Below are positions 16,565 through 25,597 of a stretch of 64,000 nucleotides of DNA, piece after piece; position 1 is the first letter of the stretch, and every line of letters starts with the position of its first letter. This DNA comes from Streptomyces chattanoogensis (lineage in GTDB: Bacteria > Actinomycetota > Actinomycetes > Streptomycetales > Streptomycetaceae). Where the stretch lies: assembly GCF_001294335.1 (NCBI RefSeq), contig NZ_LGKG01000172.1, positions 1-64,000 of the forward strand, written 5' to 3'. A program made the position numbers and the translations under genes. The notes beneath the pieces were generated by a model that saw only the letters and a list, made by a program, of their open reading frames with translations, did not search any database and was not told where the DNA came from.

Positions 16565-17239
16565 ATGTCCCGTCCCCGCCGCGATCTGGGCCCCGAGCAT
16601 CTGGTCAAGGCCGCCCGCGCCGCCGGCGTGACGGACGAGCGCCTGTTGCTTGCCCTGAGCGCGACCCCGCGCGCGGCCTTCGTACCGGCCTCCAGCCGCG
16701 CGTCGGCGTACGCGGACGCGCCGATCCCGATCGGTCATGGCCAGGTGACGACGCAGCCCTCCCTCATGGCGATGATGGTTGCCGCGCTCGGCCTCACAGG
16801 GGACGAGCGCGTGCTGGAGATCGGCAGCGGTCACGGCTTCCAGACCGCGGTGCTGGCCCGCCTCGCGGCGTCCGTCGTCGCGGTCGAGCGGTGGGCGGAC
16901 ATGGCCGAGCAGGCTCGGGCCAACCTCGCCGGCCAGGGCATCGGGAATGCCGAGATCGTCGTCGGCGACGGCACCCTGGGCATGGCCGACCGGGCTCCGT
17001 TCGACGCGATCGTGATCTCCGCCGCCTTCCCGGAGGTGCCGCCGCCGCTGGCCACACAGCTGCGGGTGGGCGGTCGCCTGGTGCAGCCGATCGGACCGGG
17101 CGGCCAGGAGCGGGTCGAGCTGTACGAGAAAACGGACCAGGGACTCCTGCACCGCCGGACCGTCACACTCGCGTACTTCGTCCGCCTCTACGGTCGGTAC
17201 GGCTATCCCCCGACGGCCCCGTTCGAGGACGCCGGCTGA
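16565..17239 (+). CDS. pcm: Protein-L-isoaspartate O-methyltransferase
   Basis: 224 residues. Diagnostic segments are VPASSRASAYADAPIPIGHG, VTTQPSLMAMMVAALGL, then the SAM-binding loop VLEIGSGHGFQTAVLA and the acidic strand VVAVERW. GQPIGPGGQERV-like sequence (VQPIGPGGQERVELY) is the post-motif typical of PCMTs. The enzyme methylates isoaspartyl residues in aged proteins and so allows repair. The ATG is preceded by a weak AGCCAGG site. The gene ends one base before the next start and is probably cotranscribed with it. Confidence 0.9.
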   Translation: MSRPRRDLGPEHLVKAARAAGVTDERLLLALSATPRAAFVPASSRASAYADAPIPIGHGQVTTQPSLMAMMVAALGLTGDERVLEIGSGHGFQTAVLARLAASVVAVERWADMAEQARANLAGQGIGNAEIVVGDGTLGMADRAPFDAIVISAAFPEVPPPLATQLRVGGRLVQPIGPGGQERVELYEKTDQGLLHRRTVTLAYFVRLYGRYGYPPTAPFEDAG

Positions 17240-17240
17240 C

Positions 17241-17930
17241 ATGGTGACCGTCCTCGGCGTCGACGCGTGCCCGGCCGGATGGCTGGCGGTCGGGCTCCAC
17301 GACGGCCGCTTCGCGGAGGCACGGGTAGTCACCGCCCTGCGGCCCCTTCTGGCCGAAGCCGCGGCCGGCAGCGTCGCGGTCGTGGCCGTGGACATGCCGC
17401 TGGGGCTGCTCGACGCCGGATGGCGGCGTGCGGACACGGAGGCGGCGGCCCTGCTGGGACCGCGGCGGGGCAGCGTCTTCCGGGTGCCGCCGCGCGCGGT
17501 GTGGCAGGAGAAGGAGTACGACGACGCGCGACGCCGGTGCCGCGAACTCACCGGGGCCGGGCTGAGCCGCCAGACCTGGGGGCTCGCGGCCAAACTCCGT
17601 GAGGCCAACGCCTGCTTGGCGGAGCCCGGGGGCGACCGGCTCGTCGAAGTACACCCCGAAGTGTCATTCCGGGCCCTGGCGGGCGGAACAGCGTCGCTTG
17701 CCCGCAAGAAAAGCTGGGCCGGGCAGATGGCACGGCGCTCGCTCCTCGCCGCGGCCGGAATCGTCCTGCCGGACGACCTGGGGGACGCGGGGCGAACCCC
17801 GCCGGACGACGTGCTGGACGCGGCCGCTGCCGCGTGGACGGCCCACCGGATCGCCCGCGGCTGTGCGCACTCCCTCCCGGATCCACCCGAGCGCGATGCG
17901 GGCGGGCGTTCGGTCGCCATCTGGTACTGA
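17241..17930 (+). CDS. DUF429 family predicted nuclease (RNase H-like fold)
   Basis: 229 residues. The N-terminal VLGVDACPAGWLAVGL, central VVAVDMPLGLLDAGWRRADTEA and RGSVFRVPPRAVW, and later LVEVHPEVSFRALAG with KKSWAGQMARR are the characteristic blocks of DUF429. The family is predicted to have an RNase H-like fold with Asp/Glu metal ligands, but its reaction has not been established to my knowledge. It directly follows pcm. Confidence 0.85.
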   Translation: MVTVLGVDACPAGWLAVGLHDGRFAEARVVTALRPLLAEAAAGSVAVVAVDMPLGLLDAGWRRADTEAAALLGPRRGSVFRVPPRAVWQEKEYDDARRRCRELTGAGLSRQTWGLAAKLREANACLAEPGGDRLVEVHPEVSFRALAGGTASLARKKSWAGQMARRSLLAAAGIVLPDDLGDAGRTPPDDVLDAAAAAWTAHRIARGCAHSLPDPPERDAGGRSVAIWY

Positions 17931-18103
17931 CCTGGGCTTATGTACCGCCGGCTGCGGCCCGCGAGTGCGATACGAGGGCGCGGGCTGGGGCTGGCGACGG
18001 TGGCCGCCGCAGTTCTCGGCAAGCCCGATTTCGTACGCGTCGGCCGACTGATGTCGCACCGGTGCTTCGCAGAAGGTCCGTATTCCGTGTGAGGAGGGTG
18101 CCG
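17931..18103. other. Short intergenic region
   Basis: A possible 50-codon frame from ATG 17940 is not supported by any recognisable family. Nothing else stands out. Confidence 0.3.
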
Positions 18104-18259
18104 GTGGACGTAGCGGTGCTCTGGGGCACGAACGTCGCCGAGGCCACGCACGCGGCGAGCGTCGAGCACGTCGTGTTCACCTCTGTCGCCGCGGCGGAGC
18201 GGCGTCTTGAGGAGAAGCTGCCGGTGAACCTGGGGGCGGGCCCCGGCAGGCGGGAATAA
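18104..18259 (+). pseudogene. NmrA-like NAD(P)-binding protein fragment
   Basis: A 51-codon frame starting at GTG 18104, with GAGGAGG seven bases upstream, reads DVAVLWGTNVAEATHAASVE, HVVFTSVAAAERRLEEKLPV. This looks like the middle of an NmrA-type reductase, where the pattern is GxNVAxAAxAAGVxHxVxxSV. The rest of such a protein (250-290 residues) is absent, so it is either a fragment or a short ORF re-using one. An intact protein of the same superfamily starts 28 bases downstream. Confidence 0.5.
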
Positions 18260-18287
18260 TCCGAGTCCGGCTGAGGCTGAGCTGATC

Positions 18288-19133
18288 ATGAGTGAGATTC
18301 TTGTGATCGGCGCAACCGGCAATGTCGGGCGAGAGGTTGTCGTTCAGCTCTTGGCCACGGGCGCCGCTGTGCGGGCGATGGTGCGTGATCCCGAATCGGC
18401 CAGGCTCCCGGAGGGAGTCAAGGCCGCAGGCGGGGACCTGTCCCTGCCCGACACGCTGGAGGGGGCGTTGAGAGGGAGCGACACAGTGTTCCTGATCTGG
18501 CCTTTTCTTACGGCCGAAGGGGCCCCGGCCGTGCTGGAGGCGATTGCGCGGCATGCCCGCCGCGTTGTCTATCTCTCGTCGTCGGGTGTGAACGGGGATG
18601 CCGAACGGCAGACCGATCCGATCAACCAGCTCCACGCCGATATGGAGCGCCTGATAGAAGATTCCGGTTTGGAGTGGACCGTCCTGCGCTCGAACACCAT
18701 CGCCTCCAACGCACGAGGGTGGGCCGAGCAGATCCGCACTACGCGTGTCGTTCGCGGTCCCGACATCGCCGCCACGGCGGTGATCCACGAGCGCGATATC
18801 GCGGCTGTGGCGGTGCATGCACTGACCGATGACGGGCATGCGGGCGCGATACACGTCCTGACTGGCCCGCAGGTACTGAGCAGAGCCGAGCAGGTACACA
18901 GCATCGGGGAAGCCATCGGCCACCGGACACGCTTCGAGAAGGTCTCCGTACAGGTCGCACGAGAGCAGATGCTCGCCGACGGTCGGCCAGCCGCACTCGT
19001 CGAAGCCTTGCTGGCCAGTGCGGAAACGCGGCCCGAGTCGACCTTGATCACCTCCACGGTGGAAGAGATCACCGGACTTCCGGCGCGCACGTTCCGCTCG
19101 TGGGCGGAAGAGCACGCGGACGATTTCCGCTAG
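18288..19133 (+). CDS. NAD(P)H-binding protein, NmrA/SDR-atypical family
   Basis: 281 residues. The Rossmann dinucleotide-binding motif is at the N-terminus: ILVIGATGNVGREVVVQLL. Further landmarks are VRAMVRDPESARLP, GDLSLPDTLEGALRGSDTVF and VVYLSSSGVNG. NQLHADMERLIEDSGLEWTVLRSN corresponds to the YxxxK region, with the Tyr replaced, as in NmrA-type sensors. Proteins of this type are NADPH-dependent reductases or redox sensors. The C-terminal half contains ERDIAAVAVHALTDDGH and a helical substrate lobe. A remnant of a related gene lies immediately upstream, so tandem duplication followed by decay is possible. Confidence 0.85.
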   Translation: MSEILVIGATGNVGREVVVQLLATGAAVRAMVRDPESARLPEGVKAAGGDLSLPDTLEGALRGSDTVFLIWPFLTAEGAPAVLEAIARHARRVVYLSSSGVNGDAERQTDPINQLHADMERLIEDSGLEWTVLRSNTIASNARGWAEQIRTTRVVRGPDIAATAVIHERDIAAVAVHALTDDGHAGAIHVLTGPQVLSRAEQVHSIGEAIGHRTRFEKVSVQVAREQMLADGRPAALVEALLASAETRPESTLITSTVEEITGLPARTFRSWAEEHADDFR

Positions 19134-19204
19134 GTTCGCCGTTCAGGGGCCCGGCTCGGCTCGGACTGCCCCTCGAGTGGGTCACTCACCTGGGCATTCG
19201 CCGA

Positions 19205-19740
19205 AGACGCTGGTTGGCCTTGCGCTCGCGTCGGAGCATCGCCGTGGCCACGAAGTCCTGTACGGCGGTCTTAACCAAGGCGGAATCGATATTGGCCGGC
19301 TGTGCCGGGCCGTGGCAGAACTGCCCTTGACCTGGGCGGCTGACGGCCTGGAGGCCGGTCGCACCTCATGGACTGTGCAGTACCTGGATGCCATCCGCCT
19401 GTGAGCCCTGCGTCGATCTCGCCGCCACTGCCACTGCCACTGCCACCGTCACCGCCCAGATCGGCGAGGACGTCGAGCGACTCGTCGCCGTCCGGCCAGT
19501 GTCAGCACGGTGCGGTGCTCCCGAGATCCTGGTGGTAGTGGACTCGGGATGCAGCGCACCCCGCACCGCCTACTTCCTGGCGGACTTGCCGGTGCAGATC
19601 CTGGGCGGGCTCCGTTCAGGCCGGGTGTGCGACGGCCGACACCGGCGCGGGTCTACGACCCCAAGGGCGGCCGACTGCCCGAGCACGGCGGCGAGTTCAT
19701 CTTCGGAGACCTCGTCATCTGGGCGCCGAACAAGCGGTGA
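19205..19740 (+). pseudogene. Transposase remnant with several frameshifts
   Basis: Pieces of one transposase-like protein lie in three frames. HEVLYGGLNQGGIDIGRLCR, AVAELPLTWAADG and LEAGRTSWTVQYLDAIRL end at 19404. IGEDVERLVAVR, PEILVVVDSGCSAPRTAYFL and ADLPVQILGGLRSGRV follow at about 19450-19625. RVYDPKGGRLPEHGGEFIF, then GDLVIWAPN, ends at 19740. The order and content resemble a Streptomyces DDE-type transposase family in which (V)MDAGYDVxRLAFxLADLPV and GGRPPKHGxEF occur. Internal deletions and frame changes make it non-functional. No terminal inverted repeats were found by eye. Confidence 0.65.
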
Positions 19741-19762
19741 CGTGGGGTGTGACGGGCGGGGC

Positions 19763-20554
19763 TCAGGCCGTGGCGTGGGCGGCGGACGCCATCCGGGCGA
19801 GTGCGGCGCGCAGTGCGGCGTTGAACTCGTCGGGGCGCTCCTGGTGTGGCATGTGGCCGGAGCCGGCGATGACCCCGACCTCGGCACCGGGGGTGAGCGC
19901 GGCGCAGGCCCGGGGCACCTCCAGCGGAATCGGGGTGCTGAGCTCGCCGTGCAGGTAGTGGATCGGCACCTGCAGACCGGGCAGGTCCGGTCGTGGGTCA
20001 TAGTCGCCGGCGGTGGCGAAGTGCTGGTCGATGTGGACGCCGGAATCCAGGATCTGCCGGACCGTCCAGTCGATCAGCGCGGGCGCGGTACCCGGCGCGT
20101 ACCACTGCGGCACCCACTCGGCGACCGTTCCGGCCCGGTCGCGGCGCAGGCCGTCGGCAAGCTCCGCCAACGGCATCCCCTGCGACGGCCAGTACGCCGT
20201 TCCGTCCACCGCAACCACACCCCCGACCGACTCCGGGTGCCGCAGCCCCAGTTCGGTGGCGAACGTCGCGCCGATCGACGAGCCGACAACCACCGGCCGG
20301 TCCAGCCGCAGCGCACCGATCAACGCCATCATGTCGCCCACCACCCCGTCGGCCGTGTTGCCCCTGACGGGACGGGCCGACCGGCCGCAGCCCCGCCAGT
20401 CGACGGTGACCACCCGGTGGTCGCCGGTGAACTCGGGCAGCTGCGCGCCCCAGACCTGGCCGCTGGTCCCCCAGCCATGCAGGAACAGCAGAGCGGGCCC
20501 GGCCCCCTCGTCCTCGTAGTAGAGCGTGGTGTCGTTGACGTCCAGGTAGGGCAT
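19763..20554 (-). CDS. Alpha/beta hydrolase
   Basis: 263 residues from ATG 20554, chosen because GGGGAAGGA lies just upstream; the frame continues beyond. The oxyanion region is LLFLHGWGTSGQVW, the nucleophile elbow is VVVGSSIGATFATELG (Ser in GSSIG), and the catalytic His is in VIAGSGHMPHQERPDEF. These are standard for esterases, lactonases and related enzymes. The substrate is unknown. A near-palindromic sequence at 20661-20677 lies upstream of the gene. Confidence 0.85.
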   Translation of the reverse strand: MPYLDVNDTTLYYEDEGAGPALLFLHGWGTSGQVWGAQLPEFTGDHRVVTVDWRGCGRSARPVRGNTADGVVGDMMALIGALRLDRPVVVGSSIGATFATELGLRHPESVGGVVAVDGTAYWPSQGMPLAELADGLRRDRAGTVAEWVPQWYAPGTAPALIDWTVRQILDSGVHIDQHFATAGDYDPRPDLPGLQVPIHYLHGELSTPIPLEVPRACAALTPGAEVGVIAGSGHMPHQERPDEFNAALRAALARMASAAHATA

Positions 20555-21025
20555 GACGGATTCCTTCCCCTCGTGGGCCGCTGCGGGCCTCGCGGTTGGC
20601 TGATGTCCCCACCCCATCGCGATGACGCCCGCCGACCAATGAGCGATCCGCGTCTGCACTGATCGCGAATCGTGATCGATGAGGGCACGGGAACCGCGGC
20701 CATGAGGATCGGTCCGTCAGTTGCCTCGGTGCTACCGATCGCCGAAACCTCACCCACAACTGATGTGGCGTCAGTCCCTCGGCCAGGCGCGGCACGAGCT
20801 GTCCACCAACCGGCTCTCGCCATAAGGATCAACCGCCATGTTTGTTCCTTGAGGTCCTGGTCCTGACCTCGAGCGGTGCCCGAACGGATCGCGGAGAAGC
20901 GCCGCACATGGCGGGGGACCCAGGTTGTTGTCCGCGCGTCGCGTCACATTCCCGGTGGCTGTGCCGTCTTACTGCTGAGACGCCGTCCAGCACGCGGCGA
21001 AGGCACAGAGCAGAGGAGAGACCGC
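20555..21025. other. Divergent intergenic region, 470 bases
   Basis: Separates the leftward hydrolase from the rightward ester cyclase. Several short open frames show no family resemblance. A near-palindrome at 20661-20677 is the only ordered element seen. Confidence 0.4.
20661..20677. promoter_or_regulatory. Near-palindrome GATCGCGA-A-TCGTGATC, possible operator
   Basis: Seven of eight positions on each side are complementary around a central A. It lies about 105 bases upstream of the alpha/beta hydrolase start. No regulator gene adjoins it, so the assignment as an operator is a guess from symmetry. Confidence 0.3.
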
Positions 21026-21460
21026 ATGTCGGCAGCCGGGGCAACAAGCAACACAGCGACGCTCAACCGCTTCCACGCCGCCGTGAACAGCGGCGACCCG
21101 GAAATCATCTCGAAGGCCATCGACGAGTTCGTTGCGCCGGACATGGTCTTCCACGCGCCGGTACCGATGGGCGCGACGGGGGCGGAAGCCCTGAAGCGGG
21201 TGTGGGAGGGACTCCTGCGCGCGTTCCCCGACATCCACGTTGCCGTCGAGGAGACGATCACGGAGGGCGACAAGGTCGTCTCCAGGAACACGGTGACCGG
21301 TACCCATCGGGGCGAGTACCAGGGACTGCCGCCCACCGGGAAGACCGTCACTTACAGCGAGATCTTCATCTTCCGCTTCGTCGACGGAAGGATTGCCGAG
21401 ATCCGGGGCGTCGTCGACGTCCTCGCGCAGCTGCGCCAGCTCGGTGCCCTCCCGTCTTGA
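21026..21460 (+). CDS. Ester cyclase / SnoaL-like polyketide cyclase family protein
   Basis: 144 residues from ATG 21026, with GAGGAGAG nine bases upstream. The pattern LNRFHAAVNSGDPEIISKAI, PDMVFHAPVPMGATGAEALK, RAFPDIHVAVEETITEGDKV, HRGEYQGLPPTGKTVTYSE and FRFVDGRIAEIRGVVDVLAQ matches SnoaL-like ester cyclases with an NTF2-like fold. Related domains catalyse aldol cyclisation in aromatic polyketide pathways, but most isolated genes like this have no known substrate. No polyketide synthase is near. Confidence 0.85.
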   Translation: MSAAGATSNTATLNRFHAAVNSGDPEIISKAIDEFVAPDMVFHAPVPMGATGAEALKRVWEGLLRAFPDIHVAVEETITEGDKVVSRNTVTGTHRGEYQGLPPTGKTVTYSEIFIFRFVDGRIAEIRGVVDVLAQLRQLGALPS

Positions 21461-21775
21461 CGAGGCCACGGGCCCGGGGCCGCCGTCGGCGGCTCCCGGC
21501 GGTGTGACTGCTGCCGTGGTCCGGCGGTCTGATCTGACGCGTTGCGGTCGCACTCGGCCGCTTGAGCGGGGGCGGGTCCGTCGGGATAACTTGGGATTGC
21601 TGAACCAGATCAGGGGATTTCGGAGTTCAGTCCGGCCCAAGTACGGAATTCGGGTGAAATTCGGTCATCTGTATCCGCGGCGAAGATCGATGTGCGAGAG
21701 GGAATAAAGAAATCGGTATGAAATCGCAGGTTTGAAAGAGGTTTCGCGTACTCGCCCGGGGCAAGTAGGGCAGTC
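21461..21775. other. Intergenic region with AT-rich promoter-like end
   Basis: 315 bases. A small GC hairpin (GCCGCCGTCGGCGGC) follows the cyclase gene. The stretch 21700-21740 is unusually AT-rich for this DNA and probably contains the promoter of the next gene. Confidence 0.4.
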
Positions 21776-22150
21776 ATGAACGGTCCCCATGAGTCCATGC
21801 CCGTAAACGACACCTACAACACCTACGATCCCTATGACCAGAATCGGGGCACCCGGGCGCGTGGCCGGGACGGCTCCGGGGTAAACCGGACGGCCTTGGT
21901 CATCCACACGATCGCGGACATTGCGGCGGCTTTTCTCGGTCTGTGGATCCTGCTGTACCTGCTGGAGGCCAACCAGGGAAATGTCTTCGTCGGCTTTGTG
22001 CACGGTATGGCCGACTGGCTCGCCGGATGGTCGCAGGACATTTTCACCATGGACGTCGACGGTCTGCGGGTTTTGCTCAATTACGGCCTGCCCGCAGTGA
22101 TTTACCTTCTGCTCGGCCATGGGATCGCTGCGCGAGTGCGCCGCCTCTGA
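21776..22150 (+). CDS. Conserved Streptomyces membrane protein
   Basis: 124 residues. After a 40-residue polar, Tyr/Asp/Asn-rich N-terminus come hydrophobic helices VIHTIADIAAAFLGLWILLY and LLNYGLPAVIYLLLGHGIAA, separated by a conserved amphipathic loop (NVFVGFVHGMADWLAGWSQD, then IFTMD). I recall this arrangement as a conserved small Streptomyces membrane protein; no function is known to me. It is transcribed alone from an AT-rich upstream region. Confidence 0.65.
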   Translation: MNGPHESMPVNDTYNTYDPYDQNRGTRARGRDGSGVNRTALVIHTIADIAAAFLGLWILLYLLEANQGNVFVGFVHGMADWLAGWSQDIFTMDVDGLRVLLNYGLPAVIYLLLGHGIAARVRRL

Positions 22151-22681
22151 CCGAAATCAGGTGCATCGTGTTATCCAGGTCGGTGAGGTCCGTGATCAGT
22201 TCCTGTGAGAGTCGCGGGCCTCACGACGCCGCGGCGGCGCGGTGAAGATCGCCGTGAGGGCGCCGAGCGCTGGTCAGCGGCGTGGACCCCGCGCCGCGGG
22301 GGATCAGCCCGATTGAGGTGATCATGCGCGGCGAGATCGTCTGTGGTCGCCCGTCCGGCAGCTGGCAGACGTGCAGGTCCTGCAGGACCTGCAGGACCCC
22401 CTGGCGTTCAGCGGCCTGTACGGGATCCGGTCGAGGATCGAGATCGCCCCAATTGATCACCGCTCGGCTCGGACTGCAGGGCTGGGGCTCGCAGGAGGGT
22501 CCGGGACATTCGCGAGGCCGGCGGACCGGCGGACGCTCTGGCGGGACTGTTCCGCACCGCGGGACTGCTCCAGCTTCCGGTCCGGGCGCAGTGCGGCCCA
22601 GTGCCCGGCATTCATTCAGCGGGGGCTCATGTCGATGAATCCGGCCGCGCGCCTGGCGATGTCCGTTCGCGGGAGCCGGGA
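22151..22681. other. Intergenic region, 530 bases
   Basis: No convincing gene on either strand. It contains a perfect 20-base palindrome at 22373-22392 and a minus-strand frame of 79 codons (22221-22460) that I do not recognise. Confidence 0.35.
22373..22392. promoter_or_regulatory. Perfect 20-bp palindrome
   Basis: GCAGGTCCTG is followed directly by its reverse complement CAGGACCTGC, and a further direct copy of CTGCAGGAC follows. Such symmetry suggests a dimeric regulator site, about 290 bases upstream of the SpoIIE phosphatase gene. No regulator is assigned. Confidence 0.35.
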
Positions 22682-25543
22682 GTGCTGGAAAATGAGGTTA
22701 TGCGCGGGTTTGGTTGGCTTTCGGCGCTGGGGCGCCTGCTCTGGCGCGTATGGGGCCGCCCGTGGGCCGACAGGCGCCGAGGCCATCGGGGAGGTCATGC
22801 GGACTCCGGCCAGGGGCGTGAGGCCGGAGAGGGCGGTGCCACGCCGGGGCGCGCCGGCGGGGGGTCTCGGAAGGCATATCTGACCTCGCGTTTCAGCGTG
22901 CGGAGCGTCGCAGTCCAGGCGTTCGTCTGGCAGCTGACGGTCCTCGTCCTGCTCGCGGCCACGGCGATGGTGGCCCTGGTGCTCAAGACCACGCATGACG
23001 CCCAGAACGATGCCCGCCACCGGTCACTCGCTGTCGCACAGGGCTTCGCGCACTCCCCGGGCGTCGTGCGGGCGCTGCAATCGCCGGATCCCACAGCGGT
23101 TCTCCAGCCGCTCGCGGAAGCGGCCCGGAAGGGTTCCGGCGTGGGATTTCTCTCCGTGCTCAGCAAGAGCGGGATCCGTTACACCGACCCCATGCCGAGT
23201 CTGATCGGCCGCCGAGCCCAGGGTGACATCGGCCGGGCCGCAGCCGGCCAGTCCTTCACCGAGATCTTCAAGGGCAAGCCGCAGAGCGCGGTCCGGGCGC
23301 TCGTACCCGTCACCGACGCGCAGGGCGCGGTGATCGGAATCGTCTCCGCGGGCGTTCAGACCGTGGATGTCGGTGCCACGGTGAACCGCCAGCTGCCGGT
23401 CCTCTTCGGTGTCGCGGCGGGCTCGCTGGTGCTGGCCGCGGGCGGGGCGGCGCTGGTGAGCAGGCGGTTGCGACGCCAGACGCACGGCCTGGGACCTGTC
23501 GAGATGACCCGGATGTACGAGCACCACGACGCCGTCCTGCACTCGGTCCGTGAAGGGGTGCTGATCCTTGACGCGGACCGGCGCCTGGTGCTGGCCAACG
23601 ACGAGGCCCGGCAGCTGCTCGGCATGCGCGCGAGCGCGGAGGGACTGCCTCTGGACACCTTGGGCCTGGCCCCGGAAATGGCCGCGCTGCTGGGATCCGG
23701 GCGCACCGTCACCGACGAGGTGCATCCGTCCGGGAGCCGCCTGCTGGCCGTCAATCTCCGGCCCACGGACGTCCACGGCGGGGCCGCCGGGTGGGTCGCG
23801 ACGCTGCGTGACACCACCGAGCTGCGTGCACTGGCCGGCCGGGCCGAGGAGGCCCGGGAACGCCTGAAGCTGCTCAACGAGGGCAGCACGCGCATCGGCA
23901 GCACCCTCGACCTCGGGCGCACGGCGCAGGAACTGGCCGATGTGGCGGTACCCCGGCTCGCCGACTTCGTCAGCGTCAACCTGCTCGAGAGCCTGCTGAG
24001 CGGAGACGAGCCGCCTCCGGGACCGGTCACCGGCGCCGTGCTGCGCCGGGTGGCGCACCGGTCCGTACTGGAGGGCACGCCGGAGGCCCTGGTCGCGGTG
24101 GGTGAGATCGCCTTCTATCCCGAGAACTCGCCGCAGGCCCGCTGCCTGGCGACCGGGCGGTCGGAGCTGCACCAGGTGGCGGACCCGGCCATCAGTGCCT
24201 GGCTGGCGGAGGACCCCGCGCGTCTCGCCAAGAGCCGCGCACACGGGTTCCACTCGTGGATCTCGGTGCCGCTGATCGCGCGGGGCACGACGCTGGGAGT
24301 GGTGGACTTCGTCCGGTCCCGGCACCCCGAGGCGTTCGAGACCGACGATCTGGCCCTGGCCGAGGAGCTGGTCGCCCGGACGGCTGTCTGTCTGGACAAC
24401 GCCCGGCGCTTCAACCGTGAGCGTACGGCGGCTCTCACCTTGCAGCGCAGCCTGCTGCCCACGCGGCTGCCTGAACAGTCCGCGGTCGAGGCGGCCTTCC
24501 GGTATCTGCCGGCCGATCCGCGGCTGGGAGTGGGCGGCGACTGGTTCGACGTGATTCCGCTGTCCGGCGCACGGGTGGCACTCGTCGTCGGCGACGTGGT
24601 CGGACACGGCATTCACGCCTCCGCGACCATGGGCCGGCTGCGCTCCGCCGTACAGACCCTCGCCGACGTCGACCTGGCTCCGGACGAGCTGCTCACCCAG
24701 CTCGACGACCTCGTCATCCGACTGGCCGCCGAATCCGGGACGGACGCGGAGTCCGCGGCATCAGGAGACGTCGGCGCCACCTGTCTGTATGCCGTCTACG
24801 ACCCGGTGTCGGGCCGTTGCAGCCTCGCCCGTGCCGGACACCCGGCACCGGCCGTCGCCCGTCCCGACGGCACCGCAACCGTCTTGGAGCTGCCCGCCGG
24901 ACCCCCACTCGGCCTGGGCGGGCTTCCCTTCGAAGCGGTGGAGACGGAACTGCCCGAGGGGAGCCTGCTCGCCCTCTACACCGATGGCCTGGTCGAGTCC
25001 CGGCAGCGTGGGATGGACACGGGGATCGAGGTACTGCGGCAGGCGCTGACGGTCCCGGGCCTCGCGCTGGACACACTGTGCGACAAGGTTGTCGGGACCC
25101 TGCTTCCCGACCACCCTGCCGATGACGCCGCCCTGCTGCTGGCCCGTGTCCAGCGCCTCGACGGTGGGCAGGTCGCGACCTGGGACGTGCCCGCCGATCC
25201 CGCGGCGGTGGCCGAGGTCCGTACGGACGCCGTCCGCCGGCTCTCTGCCTGGGGCCTGGAGGAAGCCGCTTTCGTCACCGAACTGGTCGTCAGCGAGCTC
25301 GTCACCAACGCCATCCGGTACGGCGCCGCTCCGATCCGGCTGCGGCTGATCCGCGACCGCACGCTGATCTGCGAGGTGACCGACGGCAGCAACACCGCGC
25401 CGCACCTGCGCCGGGCCCGCGTGTTCGACGAGGGCGGACGGGGCCTGCTGCTCGTTGCGCAGCTCACCCAGCGCTGGGGTGTGCGGCAGACCACGAGCGG
25501 CAAGATCATCTGGTGTGAGCAGGCGTTGCCCGCGGGTGTCTGA
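22682..25543 (+). CDS. Membrane sensor with PAS, GAF, SpoIIE phosphatase and HATPase domains
   Basis: About 953 residues. GTG 22682 has GGGAG at good spacing; ATG 22700 is an alternative. Domain order: transmembrane helix (VLVLLAATAMVALVL), extracellular sensor of about 140 residues (RSLAVAQGFAHSPGVVRAL to GIVSAGVQTVDV), second helix (FGVAAGSLVLAAGGAALV), PAS (LHSVREGVLILDADRRLVLA), GAF (LDLGRTAQELADVAVPRLAD onwards), SpoIIE/PP2C phosphatase (TLQRSLLPTRLPE, GVGGDWFDVI, VVGDVVGHGIHASA, LYTDGLVESR, DHPADDAALLL) and a C-terminal histidine-kinase-like ATPase (VTELVVSELVTNAIRYG). Streptomyces has many such proteins. They usually dephosphorylate anti-anti-sigma factors, and the HATPase part may act as anti-sigma kinase. 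The extracellular domain implies control by an outside signal. No partner STAS protein adjoins. Confidence 0.9.
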   Translation: MLENEVMRGFGWLSALGRLLWRVWGRPWADRRRGHRGGHADSGQGREAGEGGATPGRAGGGSRKAYLTSRFSVRSVAVQAFVWQLTVLVLLAATAMVALVLKTTHDAQNDARHRSLAVAQGFAHSPGVVRALQSPDPTAVLQPLAEAARKGSGVGFLSVLSKSGIRYTDPMPSLIGRRAQGDIGRAAAGQSFTEIFKGKPQSAVRALVPVTDAQGAVIGIVSAGVQTVDVGATVNRQLPVLFGVAAGSLVLAAGGAALVSRRLRRQTHGLGPVEMTRMYEHHDAVLHSVREGVLILDADRRLVLANDEARQLLGMRASAEGLPLDTLGLAPEMAALLGSGRTVTDEVHPSGSRLLAVNLRPTDVHGGAAGWVATLRDTTELRALAGRAEEARERLKLLNEGSTRIGSTLDLGRTAQELADVAVPRLADFVSVNLLESLLSGDEPPPGPVTGAVLRRVAHRSVLEGTPEALVAVGEIAFYPENSPQARCLATGRSELHQVADPAISAWLAEDPARLAKSRAHGFHSWISVPLIARGTTLGVVDFVRSRHPEAFETDDLALAEELVARTAVCLDNARRFNRERTAALTLQRSLLPTRLPEQSAVEAAFRYLPADPRLGVGGDWFDVIPLSGARVALVVGDVVGHGIHASATMGRLRSAVQTLADVDLAPDELLTQLDDLVIRLAAESGTDAESAASGDVGATCLYAVYDPVSGRCSLARAGHPAPAVARPDGTATVLELPAGPPLGLGGLPFEAVETELPEGSLLALYTDGLVESRQRGMDTGIEVLRQALTVPGLALDTLCDKVVGTLLPDHPADDAALLLARVQRLDGGQVATWDVPADPAAVAEVRTDAVRRLSAWGLEEAAFVTELVVSELVTNAIRYGAAPIRLRLIRDRTLICEVTDGSNTAPHLRRARVFDEGGRGLLLVAQLTQRWGVRQTTSGKIIWCEQALPAGV

Positions 25544-25597
25544 GGAGGACTCGTCGTCAAGGGTGCCAAGGGCGCGGCAGGCGGGAATCGCCCTCCT

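Noticed and set aside
18104..18259. A small free-standing NmrA protein
   Set aside because: It has a good ribosome site, but 51 residues cannot form the Rossmann fold, so it is listed as a fragment.
16232..18322. A minus-strand open frame of almost 700 codons across pcm and DUF429
   Set aside because: High-GC codon bias opens antisense frames. The plus-strand genes have clear motifs, and this frame has none apart from the transposase relic at its end.
19388..20662. A 424-codon plus-strand frame antisense to the alpha/beta hydrolase
   Set aside because: Its first part is the transposase relic, and the rest is the antisense shadow of a hydrolase with a full catalytic triad.
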